Origin: Nitrososphaerales archaeon
Lineage (GTDB): Archaea > Thermoproteota > Nitrososphaeria > Nitrososphaerales > Gagatemarchaeaceae
Length of the DNA stretch: 47,475 bases
Assembly (NCBI GenBank): GCA_032906765.1
Contig: JAJTZB010000009.1
Coordinates: forward strand, 1 to 47,475
Direction of reading: 5' to 3'
In this document: positions 40,717 through 47,475 of the stretch, piece after piece
Layout: each line of letters starts with the position of its first letter
Numbering within the stretch: the first letter of the stretch is position 1
Made by a program: the position numbers and the translations under genes
The notes under the pieces: model-generated
Told to the model about the DNA's origin: nothing
The model's database searches: none
What the model saw: only the letters and a program-made list of their open reading frames with translations

Positions 40717-42372
40717 TCACGCCCCGCTGAGGCTGGGAGCTCTCCTGATCTTCTCCTGCAGGAGCACCAGGCCTTGGATGAGGGCCTCGGCCCTCGGAGG
40801 GCAGCCTGGGACGTAGACGTCCACAGGGATGATGTCGTCTATGCCCCTGAGGACGTTGTAGGAGTCGAAGTAGAGCCCGCCCGTGATGCTGCAGGCGCCC
40901 ATGGCGATAACCCACTTAGGGTCGGCCATCTGGTCGTAGATCAGCTTCAGCCTGGGTGCGAGCTTCCTGGTTACAGTGCCCATAACTATGATCAGGTCGC
41001 ATGCCCGGAGTGAGCCGAACGCTTCCAAGGCACCGAACCTCTCGAAGTCGAACCTCGAGCCTGCGGCCGCCCCCACCTCTACCGAGCAGTTATGAACAAC
41101 TGCGTTCGAAACCAGATAGGTATTATCGGTGGTCTCGAGATTGCTTACGTGCCCCGAGTACTCTATCTGAGATATTCTCCTTATCGGGACCGCGACGAAG
41201 TCAGCGGAGATTTTGAAATCTGCTTGTCTTCTCTTCGAAGTCAGCATCGAGATGGTATAGACATCGTTCGTCTTCACAGTTCTGCCCAAGATTTTTGAGG
41301 AGCCCCTCCGGCGCCCTAAGGAGATTCGAGCGAATTGGCCAAGCCTCGCGCACGCCAGCTGAACCTGCAAAGCAAGGACTCTTGAAGTGGTGTCCGCACG
41401 GACGTATACGGGCCCTCTTTTGTCTCGTATTTCGCCGCCATCACCATCAAGGTAGCCCCGCACAAACGCTCTGAGCAAATCAAGATTCTTGTGATATAGT
41501 ATGAAGTCTGGAATCTTCTTGTTCTCTGCCAGATGGCCACACCATTCACGGAAGGCACGCGCAAGTACGCTTGACGAGAATCTAACCGTGGTGGTTGTTT
41601 CTCTTACTTTGGTCGATGGCGTGTAACCTAGCGATTCCACCAACCTTGAGACTCGCCGAATCACGGAGTGTTCTTCATGACCGAATGCGAAAAATACGTC
41701 ATGGCCCTTTGTAGACCAGCCCTCAGCGGTGTACATCCCAAGCAGCCAGGCAGTATCGATAGAAACTGGGAACTCCAGAGGCGGGTTCCAGCCGCGGCCC
41801 CTCACGATCGCGAGTCCGCGGGGTGTTGCATATCTATCCAGTGCAATGCTGGTGATGTCAGTGAATCCGTTGACACGTGGTATCAATACGCAATCATGGG
41901 ACTTCGTCGGATACACGTGGCGCCCATTCATCTTGAGAGCGGGCGAGCTGGTTAACTCTCCGGCGCTCTTCCACGCCTTGCTCTCGTGGTAAGTTCCCTT
42001 ACCATGACGCACCTCTCTCTCGATTGTCAAGACCGGATGTTCGGGAGTCAGCAGGAGCGGGAGCATACCCCGTCCGGTAACTTCAATGAGGTTTCCATGG
42101 TACTCTCGATCGAAGGTCTGCATAACGCCTACATGCCCACTGACGCCGGTTACTTCATCTCCCGGCCGGTACTCTGAAATGGGCTTGTTGTCGCCGAGTA
42201 TGACAGTATCAGGGGTTACGCAGCAGGCTGTCTCAAGATGGACCGGCCAGAGGGAATAGAGCCTTCCCCAGTTGGCGAGGTACCGCATCGGGTCGCCGAC
42301 CGCGTACTGGACGACGTCGTTCAGCTTGCCAACGAGGACTTGGAATGCCCCCGACTTTTGCACTTCTACCAA
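40717..42372 (-). CDS. nuoB: NADH-quinone oxidoreductase subunit B, interrupted by an intein
   Basis: Start TTG at 42372, overlapping the nuoA stop (a GTG at 42363 is the alternative). The 551-residue precursor contains a 378-residue intein; splicing gives 173 residues, the normal NuoB size. Mature cluster-N2 ligands are Cys50 and Cys51 (HLETAC joined to CSVEVG), Cys116 (MGACSITGG) and Cys146 ([11 protein letters not shown]). The intein sits exactly between Cys50 and Cys51. NuoB carries the last Fe-S cluster, which reduces quinone next to NuoD. Gene order nuoA-B-C-D with overlaps shows an operon. Confidence 0.92.
   Translation of the reverse strand: MVEVQKSGAFQVLVGKLNDVVQYAVGDPMRYLANWGRLYSLWPVHLETACCVTPDTVILGDNKPISEYRPGDEVTGVSGHVGVMQTFDREYHGNLIEVTGRGMLPLLLTPEHPVLTIEREVRHGKGTYHESKAWKSAGELTSSPALKMNGRHVYPTKSHDCVLIPRVNGFTDITSIALDRYATPRGLAIVRGRGWNPPLEFPVSIDTAWLLGMYTAEGWSTKGHDVFFAFGHEEHSVIRRVSRLVESLGYTPSTKVRETTTTVRFSSSVLARAFREWCGHLAENKKIPDFILYHKNLDLLRAFVRGYLDGDGGEIRDKRGPVYVRADTTSRVLALQVQLACARLGQFARISLGRRRGSSKILGRTVKTNDVYTISMLTSKRRQADFKISADFVAVPIRRISQIEYSGHVSNLETTDNTYLVSNAVVHNCSVEVGAAAGSRFDFERFGALEAFGSLRACDLIIVMGTVTRKLAPRLKLIYDQMADPKWVIAMGACSITGGLYFDSYNVLRGIDDIIPVDVYVPGCPPRAEALIQGLVLLQEKIRRAPSLSGA
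41089..42222 (-). mobile_element. Intein in NuoB (LAGLIDADG type, Cys1/Cys+1)
   Basis: 378 residues (51-428 of the precursor). It begins [16 protein letters not shown], with block [22 protein letters not shown] helices are [12 protein letters not shown] (about 210-219) and [11 protein letters not shown] (about 303-313). It ends [20 protein letters not shown], then NAVVHN, followed by Cys+1. All splicing residues are in place. The Cys+1 nucleophile is itself the second cysteine of the CC motif that binds cluster N2, so splicing is needed to build the cluster site. Confidence 0.92.
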
Positions 42373-42740
42373 AGCTCTCTCTTGCCTGCGAGGTTGAGCG
42401 CGAAGCCCATGGGGATGAAGAGCATCCCCATGAAGAGGGTCAGAGTCCAGTCGGAGGCGACGCCCAGAGCCAGGGGCTGGTACGAGGCGGCCCAGGCGTA
42501 CAGGAACATCGCCATCACGTCGAAGACTATGAACATCAGGAGATAGGCGTAGTACTGCATCATGAAGTGCATCTTGCCAGCGCCGACGGGAACCTGGCCG
42601 CACTCGAACGGCGCGTTCTTGATTGGGTTCGGCCTCCTAGGAGCGAGTAGCTTCGGGACAATAACGACGACCATAGTGAAGAGGACGCCGACCACACCCA
42701 TCATGAAGACGGAGCCGATGTCGCCGAAGAGCAAGTGCAA
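42366..42740 (-). CDS. nuoA: NADH-quinone oxidoreductase subunit A
   Basis: A 124-residue protein with three membrane helices (about 8-30, 60-80 and 93-115). The NuoA signature is [20 protein letters not shown] followed by [14 protein letters not shown], with the conserved Glu46-Cys47 loop and membrane Asp. It is a membrane-arm subunit next to the quinone site. TATA box CCCTAAATAG lies about 25 bases before the ATG. First gene of nuoABCD. Confidence 0.9.
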   Translation of the reverse strand: MHLLFGDIGSVFMMGVVGVLFTMVVVIVPKLLAPRRPNPIKNAPFECGQVPVGAGKMHFMMQYYAYLLMFIVFDVMAMFLYAWAASYQPLALGVASDWTLTLFMGMLFIPMGFALNLAGKRELW

Positions 42741-42760
42741 AATTCGCAGACCGGTTCACG

Positions 42761-42770
42761 CTATTTAGGG
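42761..42770 (-). promoter_or_regulatory. TATA-like box of the nuo operon
   Basis: CCCTAAATAG on the - strand, centred about 26 bases upstream of the nuoA ATG at 42740; fits a leaderless nuoABCD transcript. Confidence 0.5.
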
Positions 42771-42780
42771 TTTACGGGGG

Positions 42781-43206
42781 TCAATCGACGCCGTGGACGT
42801 CTTCGACTTCGTCCTTCAGCAGGCCCTGCAGTAGTCTCTGCTCCCTGAAGAAGTCGCGTATGGAGATGACCCCGAAGAGGGTGCCGTCGTCGTTCTCGAC
42901 TATCAGGTGGCGTATTCCATTCTCCATCATCAGCTTGATTGCCTTGGAGGGCCTGTCTCCCCTCTTTACGCTCACCAGCTTCGCCGTCGCGATTGACTGG
43001 AGCGGGTTTCCGAGCGGCGTCCCGGCGGCCACCGCCCGGACGACGTCTCTCTCGGAGACGACAGCCAAGGCCTTCACGGGGCTTATCGAGGAGGCGACGA
43101 CGAGGAGGCCAATCTTCTCTCTCGTGAAGACCTCCGCCGCCTGCTTGATCGTCGCGTTGTTGCTTATCGTGACCGGCTTCCTCTTGATGAGCGCCTCGAC
43201 CCTCAT
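42781..43206 (-). CDS. CBS-pair domain protein
   Basis: A 141-residue protein consisting of two CBS motifs: VTISNNATIKQAAEVFTREK, IGLLVVASS, VVSERDVVRAVAAG; and VSVKRGDRPSKAIKLMMENG, IRHLIVENDD, GVISIRDFFRE. CBS pairs bind adenine nucleotides and act as energy sensors. Its ATG overlaps the stop of the citrate synthase gene (ATGA), so the two are translationally coupled. A regulatory role for the citrate synthase is inferred from this. Confidence 0.85.
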   Translation of the reverse strand: MRVEALIKRKPVTISNNATIKQAAEVFTREKIGLLVVASSISPVKALAVVSERDVVRAVAAGTPLGNPLQSIATAKLVSVKRGDRPSKAIKLMMENGIRHLIVENDDGTLFGVISIRDFFREQRLLQGLLKDEVEDVHGVD

Positions 43207-44453
43207 CTCTTTGTCGACCCCACGAGCGGCCGTCTGTCGATGGGCACGTACTCCGTCTTGTTCGGTCCGACATATTCCGCCCTCGGCCTTATGATGCGGT
43301 TGTCCGAGTACTGCTCAAGGACGTGCGCAAGCCAGCCCGGCGCCCTTCCAACGGCGAAGACTGGGGTGAAGAGGTAGCTCGGGATGCCGATGTGGTTCAG
43401 CGCCAGGCCCGAGTAAAGGTCGACGTTGGGGTAGAGCGACTTCTCCTTCCGCATCATCTCCTCGACCTTCTCCAGAATCTTGAGGGCCTGCTTCTCCTTG
43501 TCTGTCTGGACGAACCTGTGCGCCATGTCCTTGAGGATCCTGGCCCTGGGGTCCATCGTCTTGTAGACCCTGTGCCCGAAACCCGTGATTTTCTGCTTGT
43601 GCGCGAACTTCTCCGAAATGTAAGCCTCGGCCTTGTCTGCAGTGCCTATCTCCTCGGTCATCTCGACGACCTTCTCGTTCGCCCCGCCGTGGAGCGGCCC
43701 TTTCAGTGCGCCGACGGCACCTGTTACCGCTGAATAGACGTCCGAGAGGGTCGACGCTATCACCCTGGCAGTGAACGTCGAGGCGTTCAGCTCGTGGTCG
43801 GCGTGGAGTATGAGCAGGACGTCCATCAGCCTGGCATCCTCCTCATGAGGCTCCCTGCCCGTGACCATGTAGAGGAAGTTGGAGGCGTAGCCCAGGCCGG
43901 GCTTCGGCGCGACGATGGGCTGGTCGTGCTTGTGCCTGTGGATTGCAGCGACCATGGTGCCAATCTTGGACGCAATCGAAGCCGCCTTCTCCTGCTGCTG
44001 GTACATTGGGTCGTCGAAGATTCCCAGGGCCGCGACGCCCACGCGGAGGGCGTCCATCGCGTCGCAGTTACTCGGCAACGTCGTCAGGATCGAGACGAGC
44101 TCTTTCGGAATCGACCTCTTGGACGAGAGGTCAGCGGAGAACGAGCGCAGTTCGCTTGCGGTCGGGAGGTGACCATTCCAGAGCAGGTACGCTGCCTCCT
44201 CGTATGTCGACTTTGATGCAAGGTCCACGATGTCGTACCCGCGGTAGAGCAGTCTTCCTTCATGGCCGTCGATGAAGCAGATAGAGCTCTGGCCAGCGAT
44301 GACGTCCTCGAGGCCCTTCGCCTGTGTGGTTAGTCTCCCAATCACCTCGTCCATCGATTCGCCCCACTTCGCCATTCCCGCGAGCTTGGAGTGGGTCTCG
44401 TCGGAGACCTTCACCACTTTTGACGTCCGCGACTTGGGCGACGACTTGGCCAA
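43203..44453 (-). CDS. Citrate synthase (first of two, archaeal/two-domain type)
   Basis: A 416-residue protein from TTG at 44453. Catalytic motifs: GPLHGGANEKVV (His), KITGFGHRVYKTMDPRARIL (His) and YPNVDLYSGLALNHIG (Asp). The N-terminal region begins with a 30-residue Ser/Lys-rich extension, then GLEDVIAGQSSICFIDGHEG. It condenses acetyl-CoA and oxaloacetate to citrate (a related methylcitrate activity cannot be excluded). It is coupled to a CBS-domain gene. A TATA-like CAAATATCC is about 33 bases upstream. Divergent from a second citrate synthase. Confidence 0.93.
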   Translation of the reverse strand: MAKSSPKSRTSKVVKVSDETHSKLAGMAKWGESMDEVIGRLTTQAKGLEDVIAGQSSICFIDGHEGRLLYRGYDIVDLASKSTYEEAAYLLWNGHLPTASELRSFSADLSSKRSIPKELVSILTTLPSNCDAMDALRVGVAALGIFDDPMYQQQEKAASIASKIGTMVAAIHRHKHDQPIVAPKPGLGYASNFLYMVTGREPHEEDARLMDVLLILHADHELNASTFTARVIASTLSDVYSAVTGAVGALKGPLHGGANEKVVEMTEEIGTADKAEAYISEKFAHKQKITGFGHRVYKTMDPRARILKDMAHRFVQTDKEKQALKILEKVEEMMRKEKSLYPNVDLYSGLALNHIGIPSYLFTPVFAVGRAPGWLAHVLEQYSDNRIIRPRAEYVGPNKTEYVPIDRRPLVGSTKR

Positions 44454-44790
44454 CTGCAGTTACTTCGGTTACTTGGGTTCTTAGGATATTTGAAGGTTCA
44501 GCGTACAACCTATCCTAGTTGGATTGCGGCCCAACAACATGGAGAGTCTAGCGGGTGGATATTGAACGGTTCCTAACGCATGGAAGTATCCCCCCGCCTG
44601 TGGACAAGTTCGCATCATGGTTGCGCATGAACCTGATTTCCCCTCGGTGGGTGGAGGGATTTGCCAGTCGTTACCTCGGAACCTGCTCCCTTTGGCTACG
44701 CCCTCGGCAGCGGCGTTGCTCCCCTGATTGCGGCAAGATGGTGAAGGGGATCTCTGGTTTTCAGCAGTGAGAATCGCGTGGGGTGCTTAA
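44454..44790. other. 337-base intergenic region between two divergent citrate synthases
   Basis: It contains the promoter of the leftward citrate synthase near 44482-44491. A 71-codon + frame from a GTG at 44555 to 44770 contains two Cys-rich turns but is not convincing as a protein. No tRNA cloverleaf or repeat was seen. A structured leader or small RNA for the rightward gene is possible; the sequence offers no clear fold to name. Confidence 0.3.
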
Positions 44791-46122
44791 GTGCACCCTC
44801 TCACCGCGGAACAAAATGGTGCAAAGTCAACCTTGTCGGCCAAGGCTGATACGCTGACGATCAGGGACAATCGCACTGGCAAAGAGTACAACGTGCAGAT
44901 TCAGAGCGGGGCGATTAATGCTCTCGACTTGCGCCAGATCAAGGCATCTGAGCGCGATTTCGGACTTTTGTCGTACGACCCCTCCTTCCAGAACACCGCT
45001 TCCTGCAAGAGTAAGATAACCTACATTGATGGCGAAGCCGGAATACTGCGATACAGGGGCTATCCAATCGAGGAACTCGCCGAGAAGCGAAGCTACCTGG
45101 AGGTTGCGTACTTGGTGCTTCACGGCGAACTCCCGACAAAGAACCAACTAGAGAACTGGGTTCACAACATCACATACCACACAATGGTCCACGAGAACAC
45201 AAAGAAATTCATGGATGGCTTCCACTACGACGCACACCCGATGGGGATGCTTGTCGGGACTCTGGGTGCCCTTTCCACCTTCTACCCTGACGCAAAGATG
45301 ATTTTCGATGAGCCGTCCAGACAACTTCAAATCTACAGATTGATAGCCAAGATTCCAACGCTCGCGGCCTTCGCGTACAGGCTCTCTAGGGGGATGTCTT
45401 ACATCTACCCCAGCAACGATTTGGCCTACGCGGCCAACTTCCTTTCAATGATGTACACTCCTTCCCCGACAACTAGGTACGAGCCCGACGAGACTCTGGC
45501 GAAGGCGCTCGACATTCTCTTTACGCTTCACGCCGATCATGAGCAGAACTGCAGCGCGAACGCGATGAGGAACGTAGGAAGCTCCCACGCCGACCCATAC
45601 TCAGCCTCTGCGGCAGCAGCCGCCGCCCTATACGGCCCGCTGCACGGTGGTGCCAACGAGGAAGTCATCAGGATGCTCCGGGAGATAGGGTCGAAGGAGA
45701 AGGTGCCGGGGGTAATTGCCCAAGCGAAAGAAGGAAAGAGGTTGTTGATGGGATTTGGCCACCGCGTCTACAAGAACTACGACCCGCGGGCTCGCATCAT
45801 AAAGAAGGTTGCCGAGCAGGTCTTCTCTGTGACTGGGCGTAATCCTCTCCTTGACATCGCCTTGGAGTTGGAGAAGGTCGCCCTCTCTGACGATTATTTC
45901 ATCAAGAGAAAGCTCTACCCGAACGTGGACTTTTACTCTGGAATCATCTACCAGGCCATGGGCTTCCCAGTTGACATGTTCCCGGTTCTCTTCGCCATAC
46001 CCAGGATGTCTGGTTGGTTGGCCCAGTGGCAGGAAGGCCTCCTCGATCCTGAGCAAAAGATTGCACGCCCTCGCCAGCTTTACCTGGGCTACCCAGAACG
46101 CCATGTCCCAGAAGTGGGTTAG
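44791..46122 (+). CDS. gltA: Citrate synthase (second, longer bacterial-type)
   Basis: A 443-residue protein from GTG at 44791. The N-terminal domain (TIRDNRTGKEYNVQIQSGAI, then SCKSKITYIDGEAGILRYRG) is typical of the longer GltA-type enzymes of bacteria and absent in the shorter archaeal type. Catalytic motifs: GPLHGGANEEV, MGFGHRVYKNYDPRARI and YPNVDFYSGIIYQAMG. It duplicates the reaction of the divergent gene at 43203-44453; the low similarity in the N-terminal region suggests separate origins, perhaps lateral transfer. One may serve in a methylcitrate or anabolic role. Confidence 0.93.
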   Translation: MHPLTAEQNGAKSTLSAKADTLTIRDNRTGKEYNVQIQSGAINALDLRQIKASERDFGLLSYDPSFQNTASCKSKITYIDGEAGILRYRGYPIEELAEKRSYLEVAYLVLHGELPTKNQLENWVHNITYHTMVHENTKKFMDGFHYDAHPMGMLVGTLGALSTFYPDAKMIFDEPSRQLQIYRLIAKIPTLAAFAYRLSRGMSYIYPSNDLAYAANFLSMMYTPSPTTRYEPDETLAKALDILFTLHADHEQNCSANAMRNVGSSHADPYSASAAAAAALYGPLHGGANEEVIRMLREIGSKEKVPGVIAQAKEGKRLLMGFGHRVYKNYDPRARIIKKVAEQVFSVTGRNPLLDIALELEKVALSDDYFIKRKLYPNVDFYSGIIYQAMGFPVDMFPVLFAIPRMSGWLAQWQEGLLDPEQKIARPRQLYLGYPERHVPEVG

Positions 46123-46362
46123 GCGCCGTGGTGTTACCTAATCAGATGTGCATCTTATCCATACCTTAGACAAAACGCGCGCTTTGGTGTGTGAAGAGTT
46201 GGGCTGCAAAGTGCGTAAGACGGCTCGAGCTAGCCGTGCCAGATTTCGACAAATCTCACCAAGTCTCCGGTCCTGAGGGAGCATGACTGGCCTTCTGAAG
46301 TTAGGCCAAACGGCGATTACAGAGAGCCCTAATCGACAAGTAAAAAAGCGAGAGAGGCATGC

Positions 46363-47385
46363 TTGGCCCCAAGCTTGAAGATAGCAGTTGTGGGCACGGG
46401 CGTCGCCGGCGCGTACCTGTTGAACCGCATCCCACCGGAGCACAAAGTGGAGGCCTTCGAGATGAGGTCTCAGCAGAACTGGTACACAGTCTGCGCGTGG
46501 GGGACGAGCGAACCCTTCATCAGGGATTTGGTCAGGAAGGCCGGGTTCAACTTCGACGACTACGTGCTGCACAGGGGGAAGAAGATGATTGTCGACCTCG
46601 GAGACGAGCAGCTGGAGATTAAACTCAAGGGACTCGTGACATACGACAAGCACAAGCTGACCCACGACATGATCGAGGGGAAGAACATCCACTGGGAAGA
46701 ACACATCACGGAGCAGGACGGCCACTTCGATGGCTTCGACATGGTCGTGGACGCGACTGGGCTCCACAGGTCGCTGCTGCCGAAACTGAAGGAGGACATT
46801 TTGATCCCGTCGCTCGAGTACCAGGTGAAGTCCAAGGAGCTCCCGTATGACGATTTCGTGATAAGGCCGTACCCGGGGATTACTGGCTACTGGTGGTACT
46901 TTCCCCTCGGGGATGGAACTGCTCACGTTGGGGCCGGGGACCTTAGAGGCAGGTACAGGGGAGAGCTGGACGAGTTCGTGAGGAAGTACAAGTGCGAGGT
47001 CGTGAGGAGGATTGGGCGGCCGGTGAGGGTCACGCCCCCGAAGCTCTGTGAGCCGTTCTTCGACGGCAAGGTCGTGGGCGTTGGCGAGTCCATCGGTACA
47101 GTGTACCCGATGCTCGGAGAAGGAATCATACCGTCGATGCAGTGCGCAAACATCTTCGTTGAGCACCTTGGAGACAGGGAAGAGTACAGGAGGGTGGTCC
47201 TGGACCACTTCGCGATGTACGCCAAGGTTTACGAGTTCATCAAGGCCAAGATAGATGGCAGGTTCAGCATGGTGAAGATGTGGCCCACACTACTGTCGAT
47301 CTTCTGGTACATGCGGAGCAACGAGACGAGGTACGGGCTGGAGACAAAGCTCACTGACTTCTACAAGATAGCGACGAGGCTCTAG
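46363..47385 (+). CDS. FAD-dependent geranylgeranyl-reductase-like flavoprotein
   Basis: A 340-residue protein from TTG at 46363. FAD motif: IAVVGTGVAGAYLLNRIPP; the conserved middle segment is GITGYWWYFPLGDGTAHVGA, with the family's GYxWxFP pattern; the second FAD motif is KVVGVGESIGTVYPMLGEGI. It is shorter than the reductase at 33167-35818 and has no intein. It probably reduces an isoprenoid or related hydrophobic substrate. It is separated from citrate synthase by about 240 bases and followed immediately by the AlaX-like gene. Confidence 0.8.
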   Translation: MAPSLKIAVVGTGVAGAYLLNRIPPEHKVEAFEMRSQQNWYTVCAWGTSEPFIRDLVRKAGFNFDDYVLHRGKKMIVDLGDEQLEIKLKGLVTYDKHKLTHDMIEGKNIHWEEHITEQDGHFDGFDMVVDATGLHRSLLPKLKEDILIPSLEYQVKSKELPYDDFVIRPYPGITGYWWYFPLGDGTAHVGAGDLRGRYRGELDEFVRKYKCEVVRRIGRPVRVTPPKLCEPFFDGKVVGVGESIGTVYPMLGEGIIPSMQCANIFVEHLGDREEYRRVVLDHFAMYAKVYEFIKAKIDGRFSMVKMWPTLLSIFWYMRSNETRYGLETKLTDFYKIATRL

Positions 47386-47475
47386 TTGAGCGAAGAGGTG
47401 CGGACGCACACAGCGGTGCACGTCCTCAAGGGCGCGGTCCAGAAGGTGCTGGGGGCCAAGTTGACCACTTCGGTC
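47386..47475 (+). CDS. AlaX-like alanyl-tRNA editing protein (5' part only, cut by window end)
   Basis: TTG at 47386 follows the flavoprotein stop directly. The 30 visible residues are SEEVRTHTAVHVLKGAVQKV and onward, containing the HxxxH motif (His8, His12) that begins the zinc site of AlaX and of AlaRS editing domains. It hydrolyses mischarged Ser- or Gly-tRNA(Ala) in trans. Length and remaining motifs lie outside the window, so the family branch is not fixed. Confidence 0.6.
   Translation, partial: MSEEVRTHTAVHVLKGAVQKVLGAKLTTSV

Noticed and set aside
44555-44770. 71-codon + frame between the citrate synthases
   Set aside because: No motif, no ribosome-binding site, unusual Arg/Ser/Cys composition. 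Left as intergenic.
46138-47208. Long open frame on the - strand (356 codons)
   Set aside because: Antisense to the flavoprotein gene at 46363-47385, which has FAD motifs. The - frame is His/Val/Leu-rich without any motif: a codon-bias shadow.
1-47475. CRISPR array, tRNA, rRNA, insertion sequence
   Set aside because: No regularly spaced repeats, no tRNA T-arm/CCA-type context, no rRNA-like conserved blocks and no transposase motifs were found by reading; a covariance-model scan would be decisive.

Overview
The window looks like a chromosomal segment of a G+C-rich archaeon, most likely an aerobic, non-methanogenic member of the TACK group near Nitrososphaeria/Thaumarchaeota. The evidence is a group II chaperonin (thermosome), an ESCRT-III-like CdvB protein, a HerA-NurA pair, two geranylgeranyl-reductase-type flavoproteins (archaeal lipids), a Rieske/cytochrome b pair and the first four genes of complex I. 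Many genes start with TTG or GTG about 25 bp downstream of a TATA-like box, suggesting frequent leaderless transcripts. No tRNA, rRNA, CRISPR array or insertion sequence was recognised. The placement is inference from gene content, not from a database search.

Layout. 1-7.4 kb: accessory region with a zinc-ribbon PD-(D/E)XK-type nuclease, a nucleotidyltransferase-like protein, a coiled-coil protein, a pilin-like protein, a frameshifted small gene, membrane and secreted proteins beside a membrane-tethered winged-helix protein, and two tiny zinc-ribbon proteins before a zinc-ribbon/RDD membrane protein. 7.4-10.1 kb: a chimeric ORF (DJ-1/PfpI N-terminus joined to the tail of an ABC ATPase), an ABC-2 permease and an HxlR regulator. 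10.1-17 kb: NicO-type metal transporter, SET methyltransferase, NUDIX hydrolase, Rieske/cytochrome b/small membrane protein operon, a second winged-helix membrane protein and a DUF4349/PKD surface protein. 17-21 kb: nucleoside phosphorylase, CoA-binding protein, EamA and MFS transporters, and a YHS mini-gene interrupted by TAG. 21-26.2 kb: HerA (with intein) and NurA. 26.2-33.1 kb: nucleotidyltransferase, small conserved proteins, pterin dehydratase, thermosome, TetR, PPOX flavoprotein and a DUF885-like peptidase. 33.1-37.8 kb: geranylgeranyl reductase (with intein), TrmB-like regulator, CdvB and a membrane protein. 37.9-42.8 kb: free-standing LAGLIDADG protein and nuoABCD, with an intein in NuoB. 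42.8-47.5 kb: CBS protein, two divergent citrate synthases, a second flavoprotein and the start of an AlaX-like gene.

The most striking signal is a concentration of LAGLIDADG elements: three inteins in functionally critical sites (the P-loop of HerA, the FAD-protein core of the reductase, and exactly between the two adjacent cluster-N2 cysteines of NuoB) and one free-standing LAGLIDADG protein, all within 20 kb. Other points are a cytochrome b in which the expected fourth heme-ligand histidine is a lysine, the DJ-1/ABC chimera, the TAG-interrupted YHS gene, and divergent gene pairs that appear to share one symmetric TATA box.

How the genes work together: complex I (nuoABCD), Rieske/cytochrome b and two citrate synthases point to oxidative respiration. 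HerA-NurA is the archaeal end-resection machine. The thermosome, AlaX and CdvB are housekeeping genes for protein quality control and cell division.
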